From NCBI GenBank assembly GCA_030737835.1, contig JAUJYN010000025.1, forward strand, positions 1,054,001 to 1,118,000: a stretch of 64,000 nucleotides of DNA. Reading direction: 5' to 3'. Every line of letters starts with the position of its first letter. The stretch's first letter is position 1. This document shows positions 22,634 to 33,900 of this stretch, piece after piece. The notes beneath the pieces are model-generated. The model searched no databases. It worked only from the letters and a program-made list of their open reading frames with translations, and was not told where the DNA came from. The position numbers and the translations under genes are program-made. This DNA is from Acorus gramineus. Its lineage: Eukaryota > Streptophyta > Magnoliopsida > Acorales > Acoraceae.

Positions 22634-25482
22634 TGTGGGGGAGGGGTTAAAAGGGGTTAAAAGAGGGTTGGGGAGTGCCGGGCGCGCGCAGGGTTCTGTC
22701 TGCGCCTACGAGCGTGCAGAGGGGCACTGGCAGGCGCAGACGGGCGCGCAGGCGCGCGCGTGCGTGTGCGCACGGGCGCGCTGATGCGCGCAGAGCTGGC
22801 GCGCGGGTGCGCGCGGACGCTGGCAGTGAGCGGGGTGCACGCAGGGCGTGCACGCGAGTGCGCGAGGGTGCGCGCGAGCGTGGGCGCGCGCAGGGCAGTG
22901 CGCCTGGGCATGCGTCTGGGCGCGGGGCTGGGGGCCAGTGCGTGCGCGTGCTGGGGCATGCGTGGGGCTGCCCAGGGTCTCGGGTAGGTGCTGGGGCACT
23001 CGGGCATGCGTGCGTACGCGCGTGCTCGCATGCGTGCGAGGCCGTATGCGTGCATGTCTAAGTCTTAAGTAATTCTAGTGATTTCTAAGTGTTAAATTGT
23101 GATGTTACTCACCAAATTTGATGCCCTTACCTTGCAGATCTCGTCGGATGAGATGCGCGAGGTCCCAAGTAATGGTGAGTGGTTCGATCCAATCCCCCCC
23201 CCTCTCGGGATGCACTCGACACGCGTAGACGCGTGTCACGCATCGATGGGGCCCCCTAGCTATACTACTTGTGTAGATAAGTAGTATGGCCATGCTTAAG
23301 CTATAATATGTAGATATCTTGCATGCTAGGCTTATATACATGTATTGTATTCATGTATGAATGATTGTGTTGCATGAGCCCCTCTAGTATAGGCATGTAT
23401 TTTTGGTAATGTGTATGGATGTATAGAATATGGCATGCCTTAGGTAGTATTGTAATACTACTCCCACCATATTAATTGGAATATTCAGTATAATTAAGTC
23501 TGGGTTAATAACGGGCACCTGCCTAATATTCCCTTGCGATAAGACTCGAGGGCGTGGTGTAGTTGTTGCGCCCATGCTAATGGGGCAAAGTTATGACCAG
23601 CTTCATGAGATGATGATCTCTCTCGCCCTCTCCCTCTGAACGAACTGAGTAAGTAGATGCGATTTCCAACTCGACTCACGTTCGTTTGGAATATTGGCAT
23701 GCACCTGTTAGTGCGCGAGATCGCGCTTGACCCTTTCTTTTAAGTTGGTGATATCCAACGCATGTTTAAGTTAGGCCTTGTGTGCTTATGTGATTAATGA
23801 CCATGTATGCATGTTGTATGATTTATTATGATGTAAATCCATGTTAGGGAGTGTCCCTATAATTATTAGATGATTGTGCATATGGTTCATGCACATAGCT
23901 AGATATAAAATTCTCTTGGATATATTTATATGCGCATGTTAAAAACTGATAGGCCTATCTAAAATAGGCGTGGGTATGACCCGCTGTCGGGTTGTACCTT
24001 ATTAGTTAGAGCGCTAGCGATGTAATCGCCCCGTGCATCCGAGCGATGCACTCGTTTGGAATTTAGGAGAATTCATTACCTTATCGGTTTTGTTAAGCCG
24101 GTAGTGGGGCATTAGGCTAGGCCTACCCGTGCTAGGCGTGTATATGAACCGCCTGTTGGGTTATGTGCCTTGGGATTATTTCTGCGTGAGAGCAGAGGCA
24201 ACCCCCCTGTGTCCGAACGACGCAACCGTGTGGGAGTACAATAGTGTTCGCTCTCTTCGATATGTGATTATCGAGAGTAGTTGATTTCCATGGGTTCGCT
24301 TTGCGAACATGGAATGTTTACTCCCAATGTCGTCCGTGTTGAAGAGGCCCGGGTTGTAGCTATCCTGACAGAGGGCTCCCATCCGTAGGTACCACCGATG
24401 CGTTCGGGAGCGTACTGATCGTGGGAGTGTACCAGGTAGAGGCTACTCGGGAGAGGGCTAACGAATGATATTGCGAGCGTGGAATCGTTCTCCCCTTCGT
24501 TGGATCCGATGTAGGAACTCCCCAACGTTGGAAAAGCTGTCTTGACAGAGGGCTCCCATCCGTAGGTACCACCGAGGCGTTCAGAAGCGTACTGATCGTG
24601 GGAGTATACCAGGTAGTGACTACCCGGGGAAAGGGCTACCGGTGGACCAAGGGTGTAGAGCAGTCTAAGTCTCTTCCAAAAGTCCGAAGAGTCTCCCTCT
24701 GGGAGTGAGGGTGAGGATGAGGTGAAGACACGTCGCCTCGTGACCCATTCGTTGTTCGTCCGTTCCCATAGTTGTTGGGTCCGGTCTCGTATCGATGTTC
24801 AAAGACATCATTGGGCAGTTATCTCGAGGTTGATGATCCAGTAGTGTTGCGTAGACCAGTAATCCCGGGTCTTCTCGACCAACGGTATGGTCTCTCCCTA
24901 AAAGTCCCAAGAGTCTCCCTCCGGGAGTGAGGGTGAGGGTGAGGTTGGTCGCGCCGCCGCGTGACCTTGTTATCCATTGGGTTTCTACCCATGTTTTCCT
25001 TGAAAAGAAATTGCGTTACTATTGAACTGTTGTATGGTGATTGGTTTCCAGCCACTCACTGAGCTTGTAGCTCACCCCTCGCATACTGTTTCTTTTCAGG
25101 GGCAGTGTTGGGCGTGGAGCTAGAGCTTTCCTGTGGCGTGGTCTTATGGGCGTGGAGCGTTCTTCCGACGGGTGGCGAGTGCGAGGCTGTCAGCAGTCCT
25201 AGAGTCATTGTATGTATTGTAAATTGTGCATGTGGCACAGGTTGTATTTTCTTTGGTCTAGACTTGGCTCTCACAGGACAGTGATTGTGTATTCGAGTCT
25301 GTAATAATGTTTTTGGTTTACAGACATTATTTATATATTATGCTTCCGCTTTTCAGTCAGTTATCATTATTCTTGCTTTGCCACCTTGTGTGTTGTTGTT
25401 GGAGTCTTTATTGACCTCAGGTATTGATAACTGATATTTCATTATTGCCATGTCTCAGGGACGACCGCCCTGGGGTGTGACA
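22634..25482 (+). repeat. Partial family-B LTR, right piece
   Basis: Resumes the LTR interrupted at 19550. CpG-rich tract 22680-23045; mini-exon of 37 nt at 23138-23174 with donor GTGAGT; C-run at 23194-23204; a 178-bp tandem duplication (24367 and 24545, each with the GACAGAGGGCTCCCATCC box); end CTGGGGTGTGACA at 25482. Same family as the minus-strand LTRs of Element I. It is joined to integrase coding sequence, so the left complex was inserted into an older chromovirus gene. Confidence 0.87.
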
Positions 25483-26160
25483 ACAACAACTTTCAAGCAA
25501 GCATTCATATGTAACCTTTGGAAGTGTTGTACGGAAAGAGTTGCCACACACCTCTATGCTGGAATGAGTTTGGTGAGAGAAGTCTCGTTGAGCCAGAGCT
25601 CGTCCAGGATACATCCGACTAGGTGAAATTGGTTCGTGATCGGCTTCAAACATCGCAAAGTAGACAGAAAAGCTATGTCGACAATTGAAGGCGGGAGCCG
25701 GAGTTCATGGTGGGAGATCATGTATTTTTGAAGGTATCTCCATCCAAGGGCGTGGTTTGATTTGGAGAATGGGGAAGGCTGAATCCACGTTTCATTGGAC
25801 CGTTCAAAGTTCTTGAGAGGGTTGGACCAGTGTCATATCGCTTGGCGTTACCGCCACAGTTGGATCGTGTGCACAATGTATTTCATGTATCGATGCTAAG
25901 AAAATACATACATGATCCTTCCCATATCATCAAACCGGACTTGGTTCAAGTGCAGGAATATTTATCTCTTGTTGAGTAGCCAGTCGAGATCTTGGATTGG
26001 AAGGAGCAATTCTTGAGCAACAAGACCATTTCGTTGGTCAAAGTGCAGTGGCAATATCATCTGGAAGTGCCCGAAATGACTTGGGAACATGAAGAGGATG
26101 CGTGAGAAGTATCCAACATTGTTTGCATCTTCCTCAGGTATGCCTTGAATTTAGGGGACT
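25483..26160 (+). pseudogene. pol: Integrase C-terminal part and chromodomain of an old, decayed chromovirus
   Basis: Starts in the YNN motif of integrase. Recognisable pieces: VLYGKSCHTPLCW, SQSRQKSYVDN, FLKVSPSKG, NPRFIGPFKVLERVGPVSYR, ALPPQLDRVHNVFHVSMLR, and a chromodomain with ISLVKVQW and TWEHEEDA. Several in-frame stops (after D at 25617, after N at 25685, in the GVV segment at 25757, before PVEIL at 25977) and a frame change near 26100. Lower GC and clearly more diverged than the other pol copies, so it is a separate, older lineage. The upstream half is separated by the inserted left complex and lies outside the window. Confidence 0.88.
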
Positions 26161-26169
26161 AAATTCCTT

Positions 26170-26183
26170 TAAGGGGGGAAGGA
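26170..26183 (+). other. Polypurine tract of the decayed element
   Basis: AAGGGGGGAAGGA just downstream of the chromodomain stop region, followed by CGTAACAACTG, probably a mutated TGTAACAACTG LTR start. Confidence 0.7.
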
Positions 26184-28601
26184 CGTAACAACTGTGACTT
26201 TTAGATCTTACTTAAAATATTTTGTGGTGTGTCTAGTATTCCAAATTTCTGATAATTTGGCATGGTAGAATGTTTGTTTTTGTTGGCTTTCCAACGCTTT
26301 TTACGGATCGTGAATCGGATGAGTATAGAACAAGTTATGGATCAAACCACGAGAGATTGTTGGGTAGAAAAATGGATGGCTCGGGTAGGAGCTATCGGTT
26401 TTGTGACAGATCATATAGGAGCCATCGATTTGGGCAGTTTTTGAATTCGAATTTTAGTTCGTTTTTGGAAAGAACAAAGACATTGATTGTGGTTATTCTA
26501 ATTTGATGGTGTCGTGTTTTCGTCCCCACGTGAGTGAGGCTTATTAACCTCGCTTTCTCTCTCTCCTTTACATTGAAACCCAACAAAAAAAACCCTAAAG
26601 TCTTTCTCCTCCTCTCTTGTTTCGGTACCATTGTTGAGGAGCTCGGGAAGAAAGTTCGAGCGAGCTTTTGATGAGTTTCTGAAGAGTTTTTTTTTATTGA
26701 TAACGATCCCTTTTAGAAGTCTCTTGTATATGTTTTCATTTTTAAGTTTTCCAAACAAAGAATGGTTTCTTCTTCTTGCTTCTTTGAATGTTTTCGTATG
26801 ATCTCGGGTCCTTATGTTTTAACAATGAAATGATGATGATTTTATAGTGTTTTACAAGTTTTGATGGTGGTATTGAATCTTACATGCATACACTCACAAC
26901 TTATGATTTCATAAACTTTCTTGTTAGATTTTATTGATGTTTAATATGATTTAAAGGATTCTTCAGATCTGACGTATTAGCTGTGATATTATTAGATTTT
27001 AAGATGGTTTATAAGTCTTTTTTTGCAAAAGTGAATATGTTTATCATATTTAGGTTTGTATGTTGTAAGCCTTACTTGAACCTTATACGCATAGATTCAA
27101 ACATATGATTTATATTTTATGATTTTTGGAGTTAAACATAAATCCATATTAGTTATTTATACCTATGATAGATCTATGGTTTTCAAAGATGTTTTCAATA
27201 AGTTTTTGATTGATTTTAATTCAATTTTTTGTACGCATGATTTGATTTCTCTATGAGTTCTTTACTATTTTACATCATTTTAATCTACTCATGTATGGTT
27301 TTCAATGATAGAATGTGCTAGGATATTATTAACAAAACTATAGGGTTTCATGCTTTCTGCCTCGAGACGGCTCCGATGAGAGCCGTCAGGCACGTTTATA
27401 GAGGAGCCATTGATTCTATCATGGACGGCCCTACTGGAGTCGTCGAGTTGTCTCCGGACAGCTCTTAACAGATCTGTCGGTTTTTTGTGAGTACGGATAA
27501 CATCAGGTTTCGTACTGTTTGCACAGATTATGACCGAGTCATATCGTTTTAGGACTGGTTAGGTTACTATAAGATTTCTGGAGTTGTTTCGTGTCGTTGG
27601 ACCAAAGGTGAGTGGGTCTAGTCTCTTGTATAGTTTCCTAAACTATCTATATCTGTATATCATTCTGCATCATGATTAGTTTATGAATACAACTATTATT
27701 TTGTGTATGGAGTACTTGAGCATGTCATCATGATAAGTATGAGGCGTTTATTTTATATGTATAACTCATATGCTTTGGAGACAATATTATTCTTATTGCA
27801 TGTACGTTATGGAGTAATGAGTTGATCATGCATTCATATCATCGTTCTGTGTGACACCGTCTATGTGACATGGTCTACGCTACGCCTGTCTGTGTGACCC
27901 GGTTCAGTGGAACCTTGTCTGCGTGACGTCTGTGTGACCAGGCTCTAGATGGAGCCCTCTGTGGCTGTGTGCCGTGGATAGCGGGCTGCGTGTCCGTTGC
28001 ATCATACGCATCATGTAGTATAGTACTTGGATTTTTTATTATTCCTCTAAGGAGATGCATTGTATTTTCTTATAATGTTACTGTTACATCTTATATCGAT
28101 ATATACTATATTATGCGTGATTTAGGTTTTATAAAATTATTCTTTTGAAATTATTGTTATATCGGACGCCTCAGATCCATTCATTGAGCATGTGGTTGCT
28201 CACCCCTTCTTTTTCCATCTTTCAGAGTAGTTCGATAAGGAGTTTTGTTCTCGCTGTAGTGCTAGAGATCGTCGTTCACGTTGCGTATGATTTTCTGCAT
28301 TCGTAGGTTTCAATAAACCTTTCCTTGGTATGTAGTTCTCCTTAGTCCCTTTCAGCAAAAACAATTTGATGTTTGTGTTAAAATTTATTTTGTGTGTATT
28401 CATTCGCGTTTAGGGTAAGTTATGTTTAGATTCTAGATATAGTTTTATCGTTTAGTATGATTAAATAAATCTTTCATGTTTTTTAAAAAATATAACCCAT
28501 GTTTTAACAAGAAATTAGTGTAACGAACCGAATTCAAGCTTCAAATGGAGTCTTCGATCCGGCACATTACATATTATCCTTGGAATTCCCTTATTGTTAC
28601 A
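26184..28601 (+). repeat. Old LTR of the decayed chromovirus (right end uncertain)
   Basis: AT-rich, no coding potential. Near its 3' part it has the box CATTCATTGAGCATGTGG with GCTCACCCC (about 28176-28206) and a TTTCAG acceptor-like site at 28220, the counterpart of the CACTGAGCGTGTGGCTCACC box and last acceptor in families A and B. A bulged stem-loop lies at 27358-27392. The true right end, perhaps TTACA at 28601, is not marked by a primer site. Confidence 0.6.
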
Positions 28602-28604
28602 TCT

Positions 28605-29405
28605 TGTTGTGTTTGTGTCATTTGGAGCCATATTGGTTAAGCTAGGGTCATTTGGAGCCTTGTTTATTTTTCGATCAGAGTCGCTAAAATTTTGGTTTTT
28701 TAGTTATCTGCGTGAGTGGGAATACTCTGATTGAAAATCTAACTGCATATTATGGGTTATGGTACTATTTTGTCTTACCCATATAAATTTTATCAAATTC
28801 TGGTAACGTTTTAAAAAATATGCAGTGCCGAATCACTTCTGAGTTTAGTCGTTACTGGATTGGGCGGGGATTTCATTTTCTTTGACAAAGTTAAGGGGCT
28901 TGCTTGACCAAGTAAATGGTTTTTGTTTGTTTGTGTGGTTGGGTTGACTTGTCAAACCCCACCAACCCACGTTTTCACCATTTCAGCCCCCCTTTGTGAG
29001 TTTGTCTCCCCCCCTCTCTCTCTCTTTCCCTCTCATTCTCTCGGTCCAGCCCTTTTTTGGGTGGGTTTTGAGAATGTGTTGAAGGGGGAGGTGAAGGAGG
29101 AAGTGAGGGTATGTGCTTGTGTGTGAAGACGTGTGTGTGCCTTTGTTTCTTTGGCCACCCTTGCCTTCCAACACCATTTCCCTTCCTTTCTTTTATTCTC
29201 TTGGTGCTTGGACAACAAGCTGAGAAGATGAAATGTTGATGGAGGTGGTTGTAAGAGATGGAGGGCATGGATGGTGAGGGTGTGTGCACTTGGGAGTGAT
29301 GGTGCCCACTCCCTTGACCCTCTCTCTTTCTAGGTGAGCTTTCCTCCCTCCCTCCTTGCATTTTGTTGGTGGTTGCTATCCCTTGGGGGTTTTGGGTAGT
29401 CTATG
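28605..29405 (+). repeat. Truncated family-B LTR, left piece
   Basis: Starts TGTTGTGTTTGTGTCATTTGGAGC, like the U3 of Element I. Contains a W-box pair around 28944-28955 and a polypyrimidine leader (29007-29040). Interrupted by a LINE at 29418, resumes at 30023. No polypurine tract precedes it. Confidence 0.8.
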
Positions 29406-30022
29406 CATGCTATGTGTATTTTTTTTTTTGAGAAAAGGTAGACATTGCTACCATGATTTCATTGCTTTAGATCGTAGTTACAAAGTTTGAAGATAAAATG
29501 AACATAAAGATAGGGACTAAAAAATACAACAAATGACAAACTATTTGGGGAGGGGGGGTGTGGAAGGAAGGGGAGGTGAGATGAAGCCTACTAATGGGGG
29601 AGCGAAGGGAAGATGAGTGATCTGCCCTGTGCTCATTGATCAGCGTGGGGTGCCATGCTACGTCTCCTCAATGTGTCTACCCCACGCCGTGATGAAGCCC
29701 ACCGCGTCCCGCCACGTATTCTCCACGTTGCACCGTTGGCCCCGGAATATGCTAGCATTGCGCGTGAGCCATAGCGCCCAGGACACGGCGGGAACTAGGC
29801 TTCTCCCAACTTTGGCCAAAACGGAACTGTTTCCGCTCCTCTTCGTCTTCTGCCCAGCCTCCCACATCTCCTCGAGGGAGGTGAACTGTGTGACCATCCC
29901 CGTCGCGTGTTCGATAAGATCCGAAACTCCTCAGGAGAACGTGCACTGACATAAGAGTGGTGGGAGGAGGCTCGGAGACGGGCGGGGTAGGCGGGGGGTG
30001 GCAGGAAGTTCATGCCATGTGT
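29406..30022 (-). mobile_element. 5'-truncated LINE (L1-type), 29418-30010, with 12-bp target duplication
   Basis: Minus-strand element ending in a poly-A tail (poly-T on + at about 29418-29429). Flanked by CATGCTATGTGT (29406-29417) and CATGCCATGTGT (30011-30022), 11 of 12 bases identical; long duplications and 5' truncation are the hallmarks of LINE insertion. It carries the end of ORF2 and a 3' UTR of about 230 bp. Confidence 0.85.
29658..29897 (-). pseudogene. LINE ORF2 C-terminal fragment
   Basis: An 79-codon open stretch with a segment resembling the C-terminal tail of plant L1-type ORF2 proteins (SLVPAVSWALWLTRNASIF, then a short tail ending RHIEET). In that family this region follows the reverse-transcriptase zinc-binding domain. 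The upstream sequence to 30010 is shifted or degenerate and no RT core is present. Non-functional remnant; identity rests on motif style, not a search. Confidence 0.65.
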
Positions 30023-30143
30023 TTGTGTTTATGTTTGAATGGTGTGTGTGTGCGTGGTTGCTTGGGTATAGGGGTGTCGCCGTGCCCGCGTGCGTGCTGA
30101 CTAGAGCCCAGTGTGCCCTGCCTGCTGCCTTGCCAGCACCAGT
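30023..30143 (+). repeat. Truncated family-B LTR, right piece
   Basis: Continues the LTR interrupted by the LINE into its CpG-rich tract, where it is cut by the next LTR start. Confidence 0.7.
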
Positions 30144-30994
30144 TGTTATGCCAATATCATTTGGAGCCTTATTTTTCAATTAGAGTCACTAAATTTTTTT
30201 TCTTTTAGCTACCTGTGGGAGTTGGATTACTCTGATTAAAAATCTCATTGCATATTTTGAATTCTGGTACCGTTTTGCACTACCCGTAAAAATTTCATCG
30301 AATCTGATAACGTGTTACAGATTATGCAGTTTTGATTGGTATTCGGATTTAATTTTGTTAATATCCAAGATGAAGTGGTTTAAATCTGATTTTGTCATGA
30401 GATATTCAGTTTTGAGTTAGCTTTCATACAAAAGTGGAATTAGATCAATTGGATTCATCTAACAAAAGTTATGGGCATTTTTCCAAATTATACACTGGGC
30501 ATGAGAAAATCTTGGCAGCAGGCCAGTTCGATGTTTAGCTTACATTTTGGAATAGCTAGAGGGGTGATTTGATCTTGGAATAAACATGAAAGTTGTAGAT
30601 AATCTTATTGGCTTTCCAATGGATTTGAATTGTACAATTCGGAGCTAGATTGTAGAAGTTATGGTTGTTCTAGTAAAGTCTGTCCAGGATTTTTGGTCAA
30701 GGGCAGCATAGTCATTTCAGCCCCATTAGAACCTCTTCGATTGGCAACTATTTAGGGCAGATGGGGAGGGTTTTGCTGGCATTTTTGGGGGTCCAGCAGA
30801 GGAAATCTGAAGAGGAGAAGAAGAGAAGGAGGGGAAGTAGAAAAGGTGAAGGTGAGTTTGTGTGTGTATGAGGTTGTTCTCCTCTCTTTCTCCTCCTCTA
30901 GCTCATACCCTCTCTCTTGCACCCTCCTCTCTTTGTGTTTCAGCCACGAAGGAGTGCTGTGAAGAAGTGAAGGAGATGGTGGTGACGTGGTGGT
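30144..30994 (+). repeat. Truncated family-B LTR (5' 851 bp)
   Basis: Starts TGTTATGCCAATATCATTTGG. The first ~200 bp are closest to Element I's U3; the rest (TTTAATTTTGTTAATATCC onward) is closest to the U3 of 16761-17220 and Element II, so it is itself a U3 mosaic. Cut at 30994 in a GTGGT motif by the minus-strand LTR array of Element I. Confidence 0.82.
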
Positions 30995-32443
30995 TGTCAC
31001 GCCCCAGGGCGGCCGTCCCCGAGACGTGGCAATAATGAAGTATCAGCTATCAATACCTGAGGTCAATAAAGACTCCAACAACAACACACAAGGTGGCAAA
31101 GCAAAGATAAATGATAACTGACTGAAAAGTGGAAGCATAAGATATCAACAATGTCTGTAAACCAAAAACATTATTACAGACTCGAATACACAATCACTGT
31201 CCTGTGAGAGCCAAGTCTAGTCCAAATAAAATACAACTTGTGCCACATGCACGATTTACAATACATAACATGACTCTAGGACTGCTGACAGCCTCGCACT
31301 CGCAACCCGTCGAAAGAACGCTCCATCGCCCATAAGACCACGCCACAGGAAAGCTCCAGCTCCACGCCCAACACTGCCCCTGAAAAGAAACAGTATGCGA
31401 GGGGTGAGCTACAAGCTCAGTGAGTGGCTGGAAACCAATCACCATTACAACAGTTCAATGATAAGGCAATTTCCTTTCAAGGAAAAACATGGGTGGAAAC
31501 CCAATGGATAACAAGGTCACGCGGCGGCACGACCAACCTCACCCTCACCCTCACTCCCGGAGGAAGACTCTTGGGACTTTTGGGGAGAGACCATACCGTC
31601 GGTCGAAGAGACGCGGAATTACTGGTCTACACAACACTACTGGATCATCTACATCGAGATAACTGCCCAACGATGTCTTTGAACATCGCTACACAACCGA
31701 ACCCAACAACTATGGGAACAGACGAACAACGAATGGGTCACGCGGCGATGTGTCTTCACCTCATCCTCACCCTCACCCTTTAGAGGTGACATAGGACTTT
31801 TGGAAGAGATTAGACTGCTCTACACCCTTGGTCCACCGGTAGCCCTTTCCCCGGGTAGCCTCTACCTGGTATACTCCCACGATCAGTACGCTTCTGAATG
31901 CATCGGTGGTACCTACGGATGGGAGCCCTCTGTCACAACATCTTTTCCAACGCCGGGAAGTTCCTACATCGGATCCAACGAAGGGGAGAATGATTTCACA
32001 CTCGCAGTATCATTCGTTAGCCCTCTCCCGAGTAGCCTCTACCTGGTACACTCCCACGATCAGTACGCTTCTGAATGCATCGGTGGTACCTACGGATGGG
32101 AGCCCTCTGTCAGGACAGCTTTAACCCGGCCCGCTTCAACACAGACGACATTGGGAGGAAACACTCCATGTTCGCAAAGTGAACCCAATGGAAAAACAAC
32201 TACTCTTGATAATCGCCTAACCTAATGCCAAAGCTACCGATTTAACGAACCCGATACAACAACTGAATTCTTTTCAATTCCATTCAAGTGCATCGCACGG
32301 ATACAGGGGGGCAATTACATAGCTAGCGCTCTAACTAATAAGGTACAACCCGACAACGGGTCATACCCACGCCTATTTCATATAGGCCTAATCAGTTTTA
32401 ACATGCGCATATATATCCAGGAGAATTATATCTTAGTTATGTA
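30995..32443 (-). repeat. Tandem partial LTR unit 1 (3' 1449 bp of the LTR)
   Basis: Begins on + with TGTCACGCCCCAG (the reversed LTR end) and stops at TTAGTTATGTA, where the next TGTCACG begins. Nearly identical to the next unit. Long plus-strand frames here (31424-31783, 31800-32225) recur at the same place in every unit, are antisense to the LTR and are not taken as genes. Confidence 0.9.
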
Positions 32444-33900
32444 TGTCACGCCCCAGGGCGGCCGTCCCCGAGACGTGGCAATAATGAAGTATCAGCTATC
32501 AATACCTGAGGTCAACAAAGACTCCAACAACAACACACAATGTGGCAAAGCAAAGATAAATGATAACTGACTGAAAAGTGGAAGCATAAGATATCAACAA
32601 TGTCTGTAAACCAAAAACATTATTACAGACTCGAATACACAATCATTGTCCTGTGAGAGCCAAGTCTAGTCCAAATAAAATACAACTTGTGCCACATGCA
32701 CTGTTTACAATACATAATATGACTCTAGGACTACTGACAGCTCGCACTCACCACCCGTCGGAAGAACGCTCCATCGCCCATAAGACCACGCCACAGGGAA
32801 GCTCCAGCTCCACGCCCAACACTGCCCCTGAAAAGAAACAGTATGCGAGGGGTGAGCTACAAGCTCAGTGAGTGGCTGGAAACCAATCACCATTACAACA
32901 GTTCAATGATAAGGCAATTTCCTTTCAAGGAAAAACATGGGTGGAAACCCAATGGATAACACGGTCACGCGGCGGCGCGACCAACCTCACCCTCACCCTC
33001 ACTCCCGGAGGAAGACTCTTGGGACTTTTGGGGAGAGACCATACCGTTGATCGAAGAGACGTGGAATTACTGGTCTACACAACACTACTGGATCATCTAC
33101 ATCGAGATAACTGCCCAACGATGTCTTTGAACATCGCTACACAACCGAACCCAACAACTATGGGAACAGACGAACAACGAATGGGTCACGCGGCGATGTG
33201 TCTTCACCTCATCCTCACCCTCACCCTTTAGAGGTGACATAGGACTTTTGGAAGAGATTAGACTGCTCTACACCCTTGGTCCACCGGTAGCCCTTTCCTT
33301 GGGTAGTCTCTACCTGGTATACTCCCACGATCAGTACGCTTCCGAACGCATCGGTGGTACCTACGGATGGGAGCCCTCTGTCAGGACAGCTTTTCCAACA
33401 CCGGGAAGTTCCTACATCGGATCCAACGAAGGGGAGAACGATTTCACGCTCGCAATATCATTCGTTAGCCCTCTCTCGGGTAGCCTCTACCTGGTACACT
33501 CCCACGATCAGTATGCTTCCAAATGCATTGGTGGTACCTACGGATGGGAGCCCTCTGTCAGGACAGCTTTAACCTGGCCAGCTTCAACACAGACGACATT
33601 GGGAGTAAACATTCCATGTTCGCAAAGTGAACCCAATGGAAAAACAACTACTCTTGATAATCACCTAACTTAATGCCCAAGCTACCGGTTTAACAAAACC
33701 GATACAACAAATGAATTCTCCTGAATTCCATTCAAGTGTATCGCACGAATGCAGGGGGGCAATTACATAGCTGGCGCTCTAACTAATAAGGTACAACCCG
33801 ACAACGAGTCATACCCACGCCTATTTTAGATAGGCCTAATCAGTTTTAACATGCGCATATATGTCCAGGAGAATTATATCTTAGTTATGTATTTGAACTA
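32444..33900 (-). repeat. Tandem partial LTR unit 2 (1457 bp)
   Basis: Same content as unit 1 with nine extra bases (TTGAACTA side) at its upper end, then directly the complete 3' LTR. Confidence 0.9.

Noticed and set aside
25056-25274. Possible 60-80 codon gene in the 3' end of family-B LTRs (both strands)
   Set aside because: The sense frame (ELELSCGVVL...) starts only after a candidate acceptor and has no Met; the antisense frames vary in length among copies. Conservation equals that of the surrounding LTR by eye.
28905-29361. Frames around 29000 and 28923-29126 as small genes
   Set aside because: They fall in the polypyrimidine leader of an LTR, with low-complexity Ser/Pro/Arg composition.
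31424-33673. Plus-strand frames of 119 and 141 codons repeated in each LTR unit of Element I
   Set aside because: They are antisense to the LTR, present only because the units are near-identical, and are broken or shorter in other LTR copies. No domain recognised.
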